Below, in pieces: positions 33,844 to 42,934 of a DNA stretch of 64,000 bases. Origin of the DNA: Thermobifida fusca NBRC 14071 = JCM 3263 (GTDB lineage Bacteria > Actinomycetota > Actinomycetes > Streptosporangiales > Streptosporangiaceae). Below the pieces are notes generated by a model that saw nothing but the letters and a program-made list of their open reading frames with translations, ran no database searches and was not told the DNA's origin. The stretch's first letter is position 1. The number at the start of each line of letters is the position of its first letter. The DNA is taken from positions 31,294-95,293 of the forward strand of contig NZ_BCWB01000021.1 in NCBI RefSeq assembly GCF_001592045.1, in the 5' to 3' direction. The position numbers and the translations under genes were made by a program.

Positions 33844-33857
33844 TGGGAGCGCTCCCA
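33844..33857. promoter_or_regulatory. CelR operator TGGGAGCGCTCCCA
   Basis: A perfect match to the 14-base inverted repeat bound by the LacI-family repressor CelR in front of Thermobifida cellulase genes. Cellobiose releases CelR. It lies 150 bases upstream of the LPMO start codon. Confidence 0.92.
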
Positions 33858-34007
33858 ACTCCTTTCCGCATCCATCCCCATCCCGGGGGCGTTCCAGGCG
33901 GGGGAGACCATTCCGGATCGTCCCTCGGACGTTCCGGGCCGGCCGCCGCGGCCAGCCCCCACAGGTCGCGGCGGTCCTAGCCGTAACGTCTCTCAAGGAG
34001 TTCCACG

Positions 34008-35324
34008 GTGAGAATGAGAAGCCGGCTCGCTGCTTTTGGCGCACTCGCTGGCTTGACTGCAACCCTCGCCGCCGTCACACCGGCCGAGGATGCTTACGCG
34101 CACGGCGCGATGACCTACCCCCCGACGCGTAGCTACATCTGCTACGTCAACGGCATCGAGGGGGGCCAGGGCGGCAACATCGCGCCCACCAACCCCGCTT
34201 GCCAGAACCTGCTTGCGGAGAACGGCAACTACCCGTTCTACAACTGGTTCGGCAACCTCATCAGCGACGCTGGTGGCCGGCACCGCGAGATCATCCCGGA
34301 CGGCCAGCTCTGCGGCCCCCACCCGCAGTTCAGCGGCCTGAACCTGGTCAGCGAGCACTGGCCCACCACCACGCTGGTGGCCGGAAGCACCATCACCTTC
34401 CAGTACAACGCCTGGGCACCGCACCCCGGCACCTGGTACCTGTACGTCACCAAGGATGGCTGGGATCCCAACTCCCCGCTGGGTTGGGACGACCTGGAGC
34501 CTGTTCCCTTCCACACGGTCACCGACCCGCCGATCCGTCCTGGTGGCCCCGAGGGGCCGGAGTACTACTGGGACGCCACGCTGCCTAACAAGTCGGGCCG
34601 CCACATCATCTACTCGATCTGGCAGCGCTCCGACAGCCCGGAGGCCTTCTACGACTGCACCGACGTGGTGTTCGTCGGCGGCGGCGACGACGGCGGTTCG
34701 GGCGGTCCTCAGCCGGACACTGAGGCGCCCACTGCTCCCGGCACCCCGGTGGCTGGTTCCCTGAACGGCACCTCCGCCCAGATCAGCTGGCCTGCTGCAA
34801 CCGACAACGTCGGTGTCGCCGAGTACCGGGTGTACAACGCGGCCAACGACGAGCTGCTGGCCACGACTCGCACCACCAGCGTCACCCTCACCGGGCTGAC
34901 GCCGAACACCGACTACTCGATCTACGTCGTGGCGCGCGACGCGGCGGGCAACACCTCGAGCCCGTCGGCGACGCTGACCTTCAACTCGGGTGACGCTCCC
35001 GCGCTCGCCTGCGAGATCGAGTACAGCACACCCAACACCTGGTACGGCGGATTCACCGCCCAGGTGCGGATCTACAACGGCAGCCACGAGTCCATCGACG
35101 GCTGGGAACTGACGTGGGACTTCACCAACGGTGAGACCATCAACCAGGCGTGGAACGCCACTGCCCAGCAGTCCGGAACCACCGTGACGGTCACCAACGT
35201 CTCGTGGAACAGCACCATTCCGCACCACGGCTCGGTGGAGTTCGGCTTCAACGCCAACTCCACGCGGGAGCCGGGAGTGCCGGAGAACTTCAAGCTCAAC
35301 GGCAGCCTCTGCTCCGTGGCCTAA
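34008..35324 (+). CDS. Secreted AA10 lytic polysaccharide monooxygenase with FnIII and CBM2 (E8-like)
   Basis: Secreted protein of 438 aa. The signal peptide ends at AYA, exposing His32 in HGAMTYPPTRSYICYVNG, which with His139 (NAWAPHPGTWYLYV) forms the copper histidine brace. The AA10 domain (32-232) carries many Cys and the Phe of SPEAFYDCTDVVF. After a Gly/Asp linker a fibronectin type III domain (about 244-332) is followed by a family 2 cellulose-binding module (about 338-438) with conserved Trp residues. From memory this matches T. fusca E8 (AA10B), which cleaves crystalline cellulose oxidatively and boosts cellulases. The ribosome-binding site is CAAGGAG. CelR and CRP-like boxes upstream indicate cellobiose induction and possible cAMP control. 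Confidence 0.96.
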   Translation: MRMRSRLAAFGALAGLTATLAAVTPAEDAYAHGAMTYPPTRSYICYVNGIEGGQGGNIAPTNPACQNLLAENGNYPFYNWFGNLISDAGGRHREIIPDGQLCGPHPQFSGLNLVSEHWPTTTLVAGSTITFQYNAWAPHPGTWYLYVTKDGWDPNSPLGWDDLEPVPFHTVTDPPIRPGGPEGPEYYWDATLPNKSGRHIIYSIWQRSDSPEAFYDCTDVVFVGGGDDGGSGGPQPDTEAPTAPGTPVAGSLNGTSAQISWPAATDNVGVAEYRVYNAANDELLATTRTTSVTLTGLTPNTDYSIYVVARDAAGNTSSPSATLTFNSGDAPALACEIEYSTPNTWYGGFTAQVRIYNGSHESIDGWELTWDFTNGETINQAWNATAQQSGTTVTVTNVSWNSTIPHHGSVEFGFNANSTREPGVPENFKLNGSLCSVA

Positions 35325-35380
35325 CGGTTCTCCCTCCCTCAACTCGGTGACGACGAGTCCCTCCCCTCCGTCACCGGCCC

Positions 35381-35413
35381 GAGCCCGCTCCGCCACTGGC
35401 GGGGCGGGCTCTT
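35381..35413. terminator. Bidirectional terminator between LPMO and pabAB genes
   Basis: A 14-bp stem with one G-T pair (35381-35394 with 35398-35411) and a three-base loop, followed by TTC on the plus strand. It lies between convergent genes and touches the pabAB stop codon. Confidence 0.75.
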
Positions 35414-37515
35414 CACGCTTCGAGGGCACGCAGCGGCACCGCCGCTTTGAGCAGCATCTCGGCGTACTCGCGCTCCGGCACCGACTCGAGTACGACAGCC
35501 CCGCCTGCTCCCACGGTCACCTGCCCGTCATGGCAGACAGCGGTGCGGATCACCACGCTCAGATCGGCGGTCCCTGAGAAGGACAGGTAGCCCAACGCTC
35601 CCGAATACACCCCTCGCGCGCTCGTCTCCAGCCGGTCCACGATCTCCATGGTGCGTTTCTTAGGCGCCCCCGTCATCGACCCGGGCGGAAAGCACGCCGC
35701 CACCGCGTCCACCGCGGACCGGTCTGCGCGCAGCCGTCCGCGGATCGTGGAGATCAACTGGTGCACCGTGGCGTAGGACTCGGTGTACAAGAACGCGGGC
35801 ACCTCCACGCTTCCGATCTCGCAGACCCGTCCCAGGTCGTTGCGGAGCAAGTCCACGATCATCAGGTTCTCCGCCCGGGTTTTCGGGTCGCCGCGCAAGG
35901 CGTCCCGGGCGCGCGCATCGCGGACCGGGTCGTCGTGGCGCGGTGCGGTCCCCTTGATCGGGCGGCTCTCCACCCAGCCGTCCGGGGTGACCCGCAGAAA
36001 ACGCTCCGGGGAGGCGCTATACACGGCGGTCTCCCCCGCGTGGAGCAGGGCCGCGTACGGGGCCGGGTTAGCGCGGCGCAGCCTCAAGTAGAAGGCTGTG
36101 CCGTCACCGGGTGCTGGCAATCGTGCCCGGGTAGTCAGGCAGATTTCGTAGCTCTCCCCCGCGGCCAGCTCCTCCAGGCACCGTTTGACGTCGGCCACGT
36201 AGTCGTCCGGGGAACGCTCCAGGAACGGGGTTGGATCCACTCCCCTGCCGGTCTGCTGCAAGGCTGACGGGGATCGCAGTCCGCTGAGTGAGCGCGCCAT
36301 GGCGTCCAGCCAGGCTTCGTCGCCGTCCACGGCGACCAGGTAGGTGCGGTCCGCTGCGTGGTCGACCGCGATGAAGCGGTCGCAGCGCAGCCATACCGCG
36401 TCAGGGGTGGCGGCGCGGTGCACGGCCGTGCCGCCGCAGTCGGCTTTGAGTTCGTAGCCGAAGTAGCCGACATAGCCGCCCAAGAAGTCGAAAGGCAGGT
36501 CGGGATGGCCGTAGGGGGCGGAAGCGGTGCGGGTCGCGAGCGCGTCGAAGATCGTGCCGGGCTCGGTGTGCGTCGTGCCGTCGGCAGAGCGCACGGCTAC
36601 CGTGCCGTCGCCTACCCGGTAGGTGAGCACTTCGCTCTGAGGGCTGTCGAGACCGCCGAGAAACGAGAACCGTGCGGTCCCGCCGGTCAGGCTGCTGTCC
36701 AGCCAGAAGGCGTAGTCGCGTCCGGCATAGCAGGTGAGGAACGCTGCTTCGGTGTCCACGGCACGCGGCATGACCCGGAACCGCAGGGTTTTCCGCACCT
36801 CGTGGAGAGCCCGCGGCGCTGCCCCGGTGGGCGGTACCCCCTGCTGTCCTGGTCGCACCGGGGTCGTGTGGAGTGCGGGCCGCGGGCTTCCGCTCTGCTG
36901 CGCGGTAGCTCCGGGACGTCCAGCAACCACCCGGCGGTGGGCCCGGGCCAGGCGAACGAAGTTGGCGACCAGAGTGGGGCCGTGGTCGCTGGCCACGGAT
37001 TCGGGGTGGAACTGGACGCCCCAGCGTGGCAGGACGCGGTGGCGCAACGCCATGACCACCCCGTCCTCGGCCCAGGCGGTAGCTTCCACATCCTCCGGCA
37101 GCGGCGAGGCCACGCACAGCGAGTGGTAGCGCACGGCGGTGAAGTCCTGGGGAATTCCCGCGAAAAGAGCGGAATTGTCGTGGCGTACCCGGCTGAGATG
37201 CCCGTGGCGGGGCCGGGGGGCCGAGACCACCGCGGCACCGGCGTGGTGGGCGATGGCTTGGTGGCCCAGGCACACGCCGAGGATCGGCAGGTGCGGTTCG
37301 TCCAACACGCGCCGCGTGTGCCCCACGTCGCTGGCCCGCTGGGGTCGGCCAGGGCCGGGAGAGATCACGGCGGCGTCGAAGTCAGCGGGGTCCAAGCACT
37401 TCCAGCGCGGATCGTCGTTGGTGACGACCAGCGGTTCCTCGCCTAGGGTGCGCGCAAGCAGATGGACGAGGTTGTAGGTGTAGGAGTCGTGGTTGTCCAC
37501 GAGCAGCACCCGCAT
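35413..37515 (-). CDS. pabAB: Aminodeoxychorismate synthase, PabA-PabB fusion
   Basis: Cytosolic enzyme of 700 aa that turns chorismate and glutamine into 4-amino-4-deoxychorismate for folate. Residues 1-195 are a class I glutaminase: VDNHDSYTYNLVHLLA, VISPGPG, nucleophile Cys82 in LGVCLGHQAIAHH, and the His-Glu pair in WGVQFHPESVAS. A linker of about 45 residues leads to the chorismate-binding domain (about 245-695). PIKGTAPR, rather than the anthranilate synthase P-I-A-G motif, supports PabB, with DLLRNDLGRVCEIGSVEV, GSMTGAPKKRTMEIVDRLE and GVYSGALGYL. Fusion of the two subunits is common in actinomycetes. No cluster genes accompany it, so it is probably primary folate metabolism rather than an aminobenzoate-derived antibiotic. 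Confidence 0.93.
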   Translation of the reverse strand: MRVLLVDNHDSYTYNLVHLLARTLGEEPLVVTNDDPRWKCLDPADFDAAVISPGPGRPQRASDVGHTRRVLDEPHLPILGVCLGHQAIAHHAGAAVVSAPRPRHGHLSRVRHDNSALFAGIPQDFTAVRYHSLCVASPLPEDVEATAWAEDGVVMALRHRVLPRWGVQFHPESVASDHGPTLVANFVRLARAHRRVVAGRPGATAQQSGSPRPALHTTPVRPGQQGVPPTGAAPRALHEVRKTLRFRVMPRAVDTEAAFLTCYAGRDYAFWLDSSLTGGTARFSFLGGLDSPQSEVLTYRVGDGTVAVRSADGTTHTEPGTIFDALATRTASAPYGHPDLPFDFLGGYVGYFGYELKADCGGTAVHRAATPDAVWLRCDRFIAVDHAADRTYLVAVDGDEAWLDAMARSLSGLRSPSALQQTGRGVDPTPFLERSPDDYVADVKRCLEELAAGESYEICLTTRARLPAPGDGTAFYLRLRRANPAPYAALLHAGETAVYSASPERFLRVTPDGWVESRPIKGTAPRHDDPVRDARARDALRGDPKTRAENLMIVDLLRNDLGRVCEIGSVEVPAFLYTESYATVHQLISTIRGRLRADRSAVDAVAACFPPGSMTGAPKKRTMEIVDRLETSARGVYSGALGYLSFSGTADLSVVIRTAVCHDGQVTVGAGGAVVLESVPEREYAEMLLKAAVPLRALEA

Positions 37516-37782
37516 GCCGATCCTCCCTTCCCTGCCGCACCGCGTTTCAGGGTACGCCTGTCAGCGCCGCGCCGATCATGGCGCAGGCTGGCGGCAGCAG
37601 GCTGGGGACAAGGGCTGCGCGCCTTCCCCGGGCTGATCCGCTGGTCTGCGACGGCGGGAAGGCGCAGGTCTTCGCATACCAGGCAGGACTAGTGCTGCGG
37701 CCCGGACTCCCGGTGCTGCTGTGGCCTGGAGACCCGCCGGTGTCTGTACCGTTAGGGGAAATCGTGGTGAGGAGGTGGCCCG

Positions 37783-38193
37783 GTGGGCAGGGACCGCATG
37801 CAGATCGGCGAAGTAGCCGAACGTACCGGACTGTCGTTGCGGACGATCCGCTACTACGGCGAGGTCGGGCTTGTCGTGCCGTCTGCGCGCTCCAAGGGGG
37901 GCTTCCGCCTCTACACCGAATCCGATGTGGCACGGCTGCTGCTGATCAAGCAGATGAAACCCTTGGGGTTCAGCTTGGAGCAGACCCGCGACTTGTTGGG
38001 TGTTCTTGACCGGCTCGACTCCCCAGGGCTCGACGACGCGGAGCGCGCCGCGCTGACCGACCAGCTTGACCGGTTCGAAACGGCTGTCGCGGCCCGCTGT
38101 GCTGCGCTGCGGGAGCAACTGGCCTTGGCCGAAGAGTTCGGTGCCCGGCTGCGCGCCCGGCGCGGCGCAGCCGTCCCCCGTGCCCGGGCGTGA
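37783..38193 (+). CDS. MerR family transcriptional regulator
   Basis: Protein of 136 aa. The N-terminal MerR helix-turn-helix MQIGEVAERTGLSLRTIRYYGEVGLV begins at residue 6, the wing is GGFRLYTESDVARLLLI, and the dimerisation helix runs from about 75 to 120. No Cys cluster is present, so it is not a thiol-metal sensor of the MerR/CueR kind; it may respond to a small molecule through the short C-terminus. GTG 37783 follows AGGAGGT by seven bases. Targets are unknown; the adjacent sugar permease gene is convergent. Confidence 0.88.
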   Translation: MGRDRMQIGEVAERTGLSLRTIRYYGEVGLVVPSARSKGGFRLYTESDVARLLLIKQMKPLGFSLEQTRDLLGVLDRLDSPGLDDAERAALTDQLDRFETAVAARCAALREQLALAEEFGARLRARRGAAVPRARA

Positions 38194-38406
38194 AGACGCG
38201 AGCAACCGGTCCGGAACCGGGTTTCCGCAGCGTGCTGGCCTATCCGCACCTCCCTGTCATAGCTACTCTCACGGAAGGGTAGAGTTCCTGGCCGGGAACC
38301 GGCCCGCTTCCGACGCGTACTCACCGGTTCCCGCGGCGGTGTGGACCTTCGGTGTTCGCGCCGCCGCATTCCGCTGCCCCGGCCGGGGCAGACCTCCCTG
38401 CTGTGG

Positions 38407-39825
38407 TCACTGTCCGGCGAGTTCGTCCATCGACTCCAGTGTCCGGCCTTTGGTTTCCCGCACGAACCGGAGCACGAACCCGAAGGACAGCAGCGCGAAC
38501 GCCGTGTACACCAGGTAGGTGCCGGGAAGGCTCCAGTCACGCAGCGACGGGAAGGTGACGGTCACCAGCCAGTTGGTGATCCACTGGGTGGCGGTGGCCA
38601 CGGCCATGGCTGCAGCGCGAATCCGCAGCGGGAACATCTCGCCGAGCAGCACCCAGGTAACCACTCCCCAAGAGAGCGCGAAGAACAGGACGAACGTGCT
38701 GGCGGAGACCAGGGCGGTCAAGGCCCACGCCGTTGACAGCACCACGTCGTCTCCTTCCCCTCGGGCGTGGCTGAACGCGAATGCGGTGAAGGCCAGCGCC
38801 ACCGTCATCCCCGCCGATCCGGCCAGCAGCAAGGGTTTGCGTCCCACCCGGTCTACCAGGCCGATCGCGATCAGGGTGCCGACGATGTTCACGATGGACG
38901 TGAACAGGCTCAGCAGCAGCGAGTCGGTTTCCGCGATACCCACCGACTGCCACAGCACCGCCGAATAGTAGAAGATCACGTTGATGCCGACGAGCTGCTG
39001 GAACGCGGACAGGGCCATGCCCACCCACACGATGGCCAGCAGCCCGTAGCGGCCGCGCAGGTCGCGCAGGCGGGGGCGGCGTTCCCGGCCGAGCACCCGG
39101 CGGATCTCCGCCACACGGCCGTCCACGTCACCGCCTTCGACTTCAGCGAGGACGCGGCGTGCGCGGGCATCGCGGCCGATGCGGACGAGGTGGCGGGGCG
39201 ACTCGGGAATGACCAGGGTCAGTACAAAGTACGTGGCGGCAGGCAGCACTTCGATGCCGAGCATCCACTGCCAGGCCTGCAGCGGGCCGAGCCGGTGGAG
39301 GGCGCTGCCACCCACCGCGGCGGCCAGCCCGTAGTTGACCAGTTGGGAGGTGGCGATCCCGAGGACGATGGCGAGCTGTTGCAGCGAGGCGAGGCGGCCG
39401 CGGAACGCGGGCGGGGACACTTCGGCGATATAGGTCGGGGCGATCACCGAGGCGATACCGATCGCCACGCCGCCGACCACGCGCCACCAGGCCAGGTCCC
39501 AGACGGTGAAGGGGAGCGCGGATCCGACCGCGCTGGCCGCGAACAGCACAGCCGCGAGCTGCATGACCCGGATCCGACCGATCCGGTCGGCCAGGGCACC
39601 CGCGATCGCCGCCCCCACCGCGGAACCGATCAGGGCAGCGGCCACCGTGAACCCGATGACAGTGGAGCCGACCCGAAAGGTGTCCTGGATCGCGCTCACC
39701 GCACCGTTGATGACGGCACTGTCGTACCCGAACAGGAATCCGCCCATCGCCGCGGCTGCCGCAATCATCACCACGTGGGCGATGTTCACTTCACCGCTGC
39801 TGGGGGCCTCTCCCGTTGTAGACAC
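38407..39825 (-). CDS. Sugar:proton symporter, MFS sugar porter family (GlcP/XylE-like)
   Basis: Inner-membrane transporter of 472 aa with twelve predicted helices. Sugar porter motifs are GGFLFGYDSAVINGA in helix 1, ADRIGRIRVMQ (RxGRR-like loop), VIAPTYIAEVSPPAFRGRLASLQQLAI (PESPR partner region), PESPRHLVRIG, SAFQQLVGINVIFYYSAVLW (QQ-G-N motif) and LVDRVGRKPLLL, ending FVRETKGRTLESMDEL. It most resembles bacterial glucose or xylose:H+ symporters such as Streptomyces GlcP. It starts at GTG 39825 after AGGAG. It stands alone. Confidence 0.92.
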   Translation of the reverse strand: MSTTGEAPSSGEVNIAHVVMIAAAAAMGGFLFGYDSAVINGAVSAIQDTFRVGSTVIGFTVAAALIGSAVGAAIAGALADRIGRIRVMQLAAVLFAASAVGSALPFTVWDLAWWRVVGGVAIGIASVIAPTYIAEVSPPAFRGRLASLQQLAIVLGIATSQLVNYGLAAAVGGSALHRLGPLQAWQWMLGIEVLPAATYFVLTLVIPESPRHLVRIGRDARARRVLAEVEGGDVDGRVAEIRRVLGRERRPRLRDLRGRYGLLAIVWVGMALSAFQQLVGINVIFYYSAVLWQSVGIAETDSLLLSLFTSIVNIVGTLIAIGLVDRVGRKPLLLAGSAGMTVALAFTAFAFSHARGEGDDVVLSTAWALTALVSASTFVLFFALSWGVVTWVLLGEMFPLRIRAAAMAVATATQWITNWLVTVTFPSLRDWSLPGTYLVYTAFALLSFGFVLRFVRETKGRTLESMDELAGQ

Positions 39826-40088
39826 GTCACTCCTCGCCCGGTTTTCCCCATGGCCTGACCTTGACCACGAGCACGGCCCGCCATGCGGTTCTGTTCCTCT
39901 AGCCGAGACCGCGGGTTTTACACCCTGTCTCGGGGCAGGCGTGTCTGGGGCGGAGGCGCGCGGTTCGGACAGCCGCTGCCCGAGCGGCGTTCTTCGTTTC
40001 GGTAGCCGGGGGCCTGGCTGGTGGATTAGCGGTCTTAAGCCCGGTTAGCGGCATCGGAAGACGACTGCTGTCCGGGAGAGGAGTTCGG

Positions 40089-41054
40089 GTGACTCGCTTC
40101 GGATACTTTCTCGCCTGTGAAGAGCACGGGCCTCGGGAACTGGTCCGCCAGGCCCGGCTGGCAGAGGAAGCGGGCTTCTCGGCCCTGTGGATTTCCGACC
40201 ACTTCCATCCGTGGCTGGACGAGCAGGGGCACAGCCCGTTCGTGTGGTCGGTCATCGGAGCGCTCAGCGAAGCCACCGACTTGCCGGTGACCACCGCGGT
40301 CACCTGTCCCATCATGCGCCTCCACCCGGTCGTCACAGCGCAGGCTGCGGCGACCGCTGCCTGCCAGTTGCGCGGCGGTTTCACGCTGGGGGTGGGCACC
40401 GGCGAGGCGCTCAACGAGCATGTGGTCGCCCAACGCTGGCCTCCGGCCGCGGAACGGCGGGAGATGCTGGCCGAGGCGGTGGAGCTGATGCGGCGGCTGT
40501 GGCAGGGCCGTCTCACCACGCACCGGGGCCGGCACTACCAGGTCGACACGGCGCGCTTGTACACCCTTCCCGACCAGCCGCCTCCCGTGTTCGTCTCCGC
40601 GTTCGGCCCGTACGCTGCCCGGCTTGCCGGACGTATCGGGGACGGGCTGATCACCATGGGGGTGAGTCTGCCTCTGATCGAGGAGTTCCGGGAGCACGGC
40701 GGGGCGGCCAAACCGATCCAGGCGGGGGTCAAGGTCTCCTGGGCGCCGGACCGGAAGCAGGCCGTGGAGCATGCCCGCCGGCGGTGGCCGAACGACTTCC
40801 TGCCGGGGCAGGCCAGCCAGCTGCTTCCGCTCCCCCAGCACTTTGCCGCCCTGGCTGAACTGGTCACGGCCGAGCAGGTTGCGGCCCAACTGCCGTGCGG
40901 CTCCGACCCCGACGAGTACCTCACTTTGTTGTCGGAGTACGTGGAGGCGGGGATCGACGAGGTCTATATCGGCAACGTCGGGCCGGATCCCGACGGGTTC
41001 TTCGAGTTTTTCGCCACGCAGTTGAAGCCTGTGCTCTCCTCGAGCCCTGAGTGA
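40089..41054 (+). CDS. LLM-class F420-dependent oxidoreductase (FGD-like)
   Basis: Enzyme of 321 aa in the luciferase-like TIM-barrel family using coenzyme F420. Characteristic segments are RFGYFLACEEHGPRELVRQA, GFSALWISDHFHPWLDEQGH, WSVIGALSEATDLPVTTAVTCP and FTLGVGTGEALNEHV, close to F420-dependent glucose-6-phosphate dehydrogenase and the TIGR03557 subfamily. The late segment EAGIDEVYIGNVGPDPDGFFEFF is also conserved. It probably oxidises or reduces an alcohol or sugar-like substrate by hydride transfer to F420. GTG 40089 has GAGAGGAG upstream. It is a single gene. Confidence 0.88.
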   Translation: MTRFGYFLACEEHGPRELVRQARLAEEAGFSALWISDHFHPWLDEQGHSPFVWSVIGALSEATDLPVTTAVTCPIMRLHPVVTAQAAATAACQLRGGFTLGVGTGEALNEHVVAQRWPPAAERREMLAEAVELMRRLWQGRLTTHRGRHYQVDTARLYTLPDQPPPVFVSAFGPYAARLAGRIGDGLITMGVSLPLIEEFREHGGAAKPIQAGVKVSWAPDRKQAVEHARRRWPNDFLPGQASQLLPLPQHFAALAELVTAEQVAAQLPCGSDPDEYLTLLSEYVEAGIDEVYIGNVGPDPDGFFEFFATQLKPVLSSSPE

Positions 41055-41209
41055 GGGCTCCCGGGTGTTTCGGACGTTCTTTCGAGAGCGCGGAAGCACT
41101 ACCCCATCGTTCCGGATCGTCCCGATCACACCGGTGCTGCGACGGTCAGTGACGGTCATTTCACCGCGTTTCCGAAGCGCGCACTGGGGATCGGGGTAGC
41201 CTGCTGAAT

Positions 41210-41680
41210 GTGGGAGTGATCGTAGAAGCCACAAGCTGGGACGACCCTGTGGGCGTGCGGCTGCGCCAAGAGCAGGAAGCGGAGATCATCCAGCGGTACG
41301 GCGGTGATCTGGAGCAGTGTCCCAAACCGTCCGCGGAGGACGTGGACGTGTTCCTGATCGCCCGCGACGCTGAAACGTCTGTGTCGGTGGGTTGTGGCGG
41401 ACTGCGCCGATTGGACGAGGTGACGTACGAGATCAAACGCATGTATGTCACCCCTGCGTGGCGGGGACGCCGTATCGGCGAGGTGCTCCTGCGGGCTTTG
41501 GAGGAGGCCGCGATCAGCAGAGGGGCACAGCGGATGCGTCTGGAGGCCGGTACTCGGCAGCCTGAGGCGCTGCGGTTGTACGAGCGGTGCGGCTATCAGC
41601 GGATTGAGCCGTTTGGACACTACGCGAACTGCGCGGAGAGCATTTGCTTTGAGCGGATCCTGGTGCCTTCCGCGGCATAA
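41210..41680 (+). CDS. GNAT family N-acetyltransferase
   Basis: Protein of 156 aa with the GNAT fold. Strand beta-4 is EIKRMYVTPAWRGRRIGEVLLRALEEAA, carrying the R-G-R-R-I-G acetyl-CoA pyrophosphate loop, and LEAGTRQPEALRLYERCGYQRIEPFGHY is the usual C-terminal half. It transfers an acetyl group from acetyl-CoA to an unknown amine. The start is GTG 41210, or GTG 41216, with little space for a ribosome-binding site, so the mRNA may be leaderless. No neighbours hint at a substrate. Confidence 0.86.
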   Translation: MGVIVEATSWDDPVGVRLRQEQEAEIIQRYGGDLEQCPKPSAEDVDVFLIARDAETSVSVGCGGLRRLDEVTYEIKRMYVTPAWRGRRIGEVLLRALEEAAISRGAQRMRLEAGTRQPEALRLYERCGYQRIEPFGHYANCAESICFERILVPSAA

Positions 41681-42156
41681 CCGCGCGTGGTTGGGCGTTT
41701 CTGTCCTCTGTCTCTTCCTGGCCATGGCGGGGATGGTCCACGGCGGGGCAGGTTCCTGGCTGCCTGGGTTGGGCCCCGCGGCCGGTCTGCCCCGGCCGCT
41801 CTAGGGCCAGGCGGTGTGCGTTTCTGTCGGCTATGCGGCTCGGCGAGGGCTTCCCCGGTACGGCATCCACGTGAGGACAGGAAGGGCGGGGTGTGCCGCA
41901 GCAGTCCCGGTGGTGCCGGGTGCGCGGTTTCCGGGACAGGGCAGCCTTGGGCACCGGGATTCCTGGCGTGCAGCGGCGCCGGCGCGCTGTTCGGGCGAGG
42001 AGGGCCCGTCCGCTCCCGCTGTTCCGGCAGGTCTTTGCGCGCGCGGCCTACGGTATCCGGCACTGTCCGGAGCCTGATCAGGCATGAAAACTCCCCAGCG
42101 TCTCAATTATTGAGATATTTGTTTCTCATAGCGAGACGCAAGGGTAGGTTCGCGGT
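41681..42156. other. Intergenic region with AT-rich operator-like end
   Basis: About 400 very GC-rich bases show no gene. The last 60 bases before the methyltransferase gene turn AT-rich and contain the inverted repeats at 42101-42136. Confidence 0.5.
42101..42136. promoter_or_regulatory. Paired inverted repeats upstream of methyltransferase
   Basis: TCTCAATTATTGAGA (42101-42115) is a perfect 15-base palindrome. TCTCATAGCGAGA (42124-42136) has the same TCTC/GAGA ends. The two sites start 23 bases apart and lie 20-55 bases before the start codon, inside an AT-rich stretch, which fits a repressor operator over the promoter. Confidence 0.5.
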
Positions 42157-42912
42157 ATGACCGCGCATGTCTGGGACGCCGAACTGTACGATGCACGCCA
42201 CTCGTTTGTCGCCGCGCATGGCACCGCGCTCCTCGACCTGCTCAACGCGGCCCCCGGGGAACGCGTCCTGGACGCCGGGTGCGGCACCGGAGACCATGTG
42301 GCCCAGCTCGCGGCCGCCGGGGTGGATGTCCTCGGCGTAGACATCAGCCCGGAGATGGTGGCGCGGGCGGCCGCGCGTTTCCCCGGCATCCCCGTCACCG
42401 TGGCCGACCTGCGCGCCCTGCCGTTCCAGGAGGAGTTCGACGCGGTACTGAGCAACGCCGTCCTCCACTGGGTGCCCGAAGCCGACCAGGCTGCCGCCTC
42501 CCTGCGTGCCGTGCTGCGCCCCGGCGGACGCCTGGTCGCCGAACTCGGCGGCGCAGGCAACATCGCTACGCTCACCACCGCCATCCACGAGCTGCGCGCC
42601 GAGTGGGGCCTACCGCAGGCCGCCTCACCCTGGTACTTCCCCACGGTCGCCCAGTACGCGCGCGTCCTGGAGAACGCCGGATTCGAAGTCCGCGCCGCAT
42701 GGCTGTTCGACCGGCCCACCCCGCTTACCGGTGCGGACGGCCTGGGCTCGTGGGTGCGCATGTTCGCCACGTCCCTGCTGGCCGGGGTCACCGACACCGA
42801 CGCGTTTCTCACCGCACTGGAACAGCGGCTGCGTCCCGCCCTCTACCAGGACGGCTCCTGGTGGGCGGACTACCGGAGGCTGCGGGTGGTGGCGGTGGTG
42901 CCGTCCCGTTGA
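42157..42912 (+). CDS. Class I SAM methyltransferase (trans-aconitate-methyltransferase-like)
   Basis: Protein of 251 aa. SAM motif I is ERVLDAGCGTGDHVAQLAA, the acidic motif II is DVLGVDISPEMVARA, motif III is FDAVLSNAVLHWVPEADQAAASL (with the H-W-V of Tam-like enzymes), and FEVRAAWLFDRPTPLTGADGL resembles the Tam C-terminal region. It may methylate a carboxylate such as trans-aconitate; other small-molecule substrates are possible. The ATG follows AAGGGTAGG. The AT-rich inverted repeats upstream suggest regulated expression. Confidence 0.85.
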   Translation: MTAHVWDAELYDARHSFVAAHGTALLDLLNAAPGERVLDAGCGTGDHVAQLAAAGVDVLGVDISPEMVARAAARFPGIPVTVADLRALPFQEEFDAVLSNAVLHWVPEADQAAASLRAVLRPGGRLVAELGGAGNIATLTTAIHELRAEWGLPQAASPWYFPTVAQYARVLENAGFEVRAAWLFDRPTPLTGADGLGSWVRMFATSLLAGVTDTDAFLTALEQRLRPALYQDGSWWADYRRLRVVAVVPSR

Positions 42913-42934
42913 GACCGTCCGCGCTCGGGCCAGG

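Larger units (their letters stand above)
33594..34007. promoter_or_regulatory. LPMO promoter region
   Basis: These 414 bases between mntR and the LPMO gene contain no gene. They hold a TTGACA hexamer (33797-33802), a CRP-like palindrome (33808-33823) and a perfect CelR box (33844-33857), then a long untranslated leader with CAAGGAG just before the LPMO start. Confidence 0.75.

Noticed and set aside
35413..37515. PabAB fusion as the start of an aminobenzoate-derived antibiotic cluster
   Set aside because: No PKS, NRPS or tailoring genes are nearby; neighbours are an LPMO, a MerR regulator and a sugar permease.
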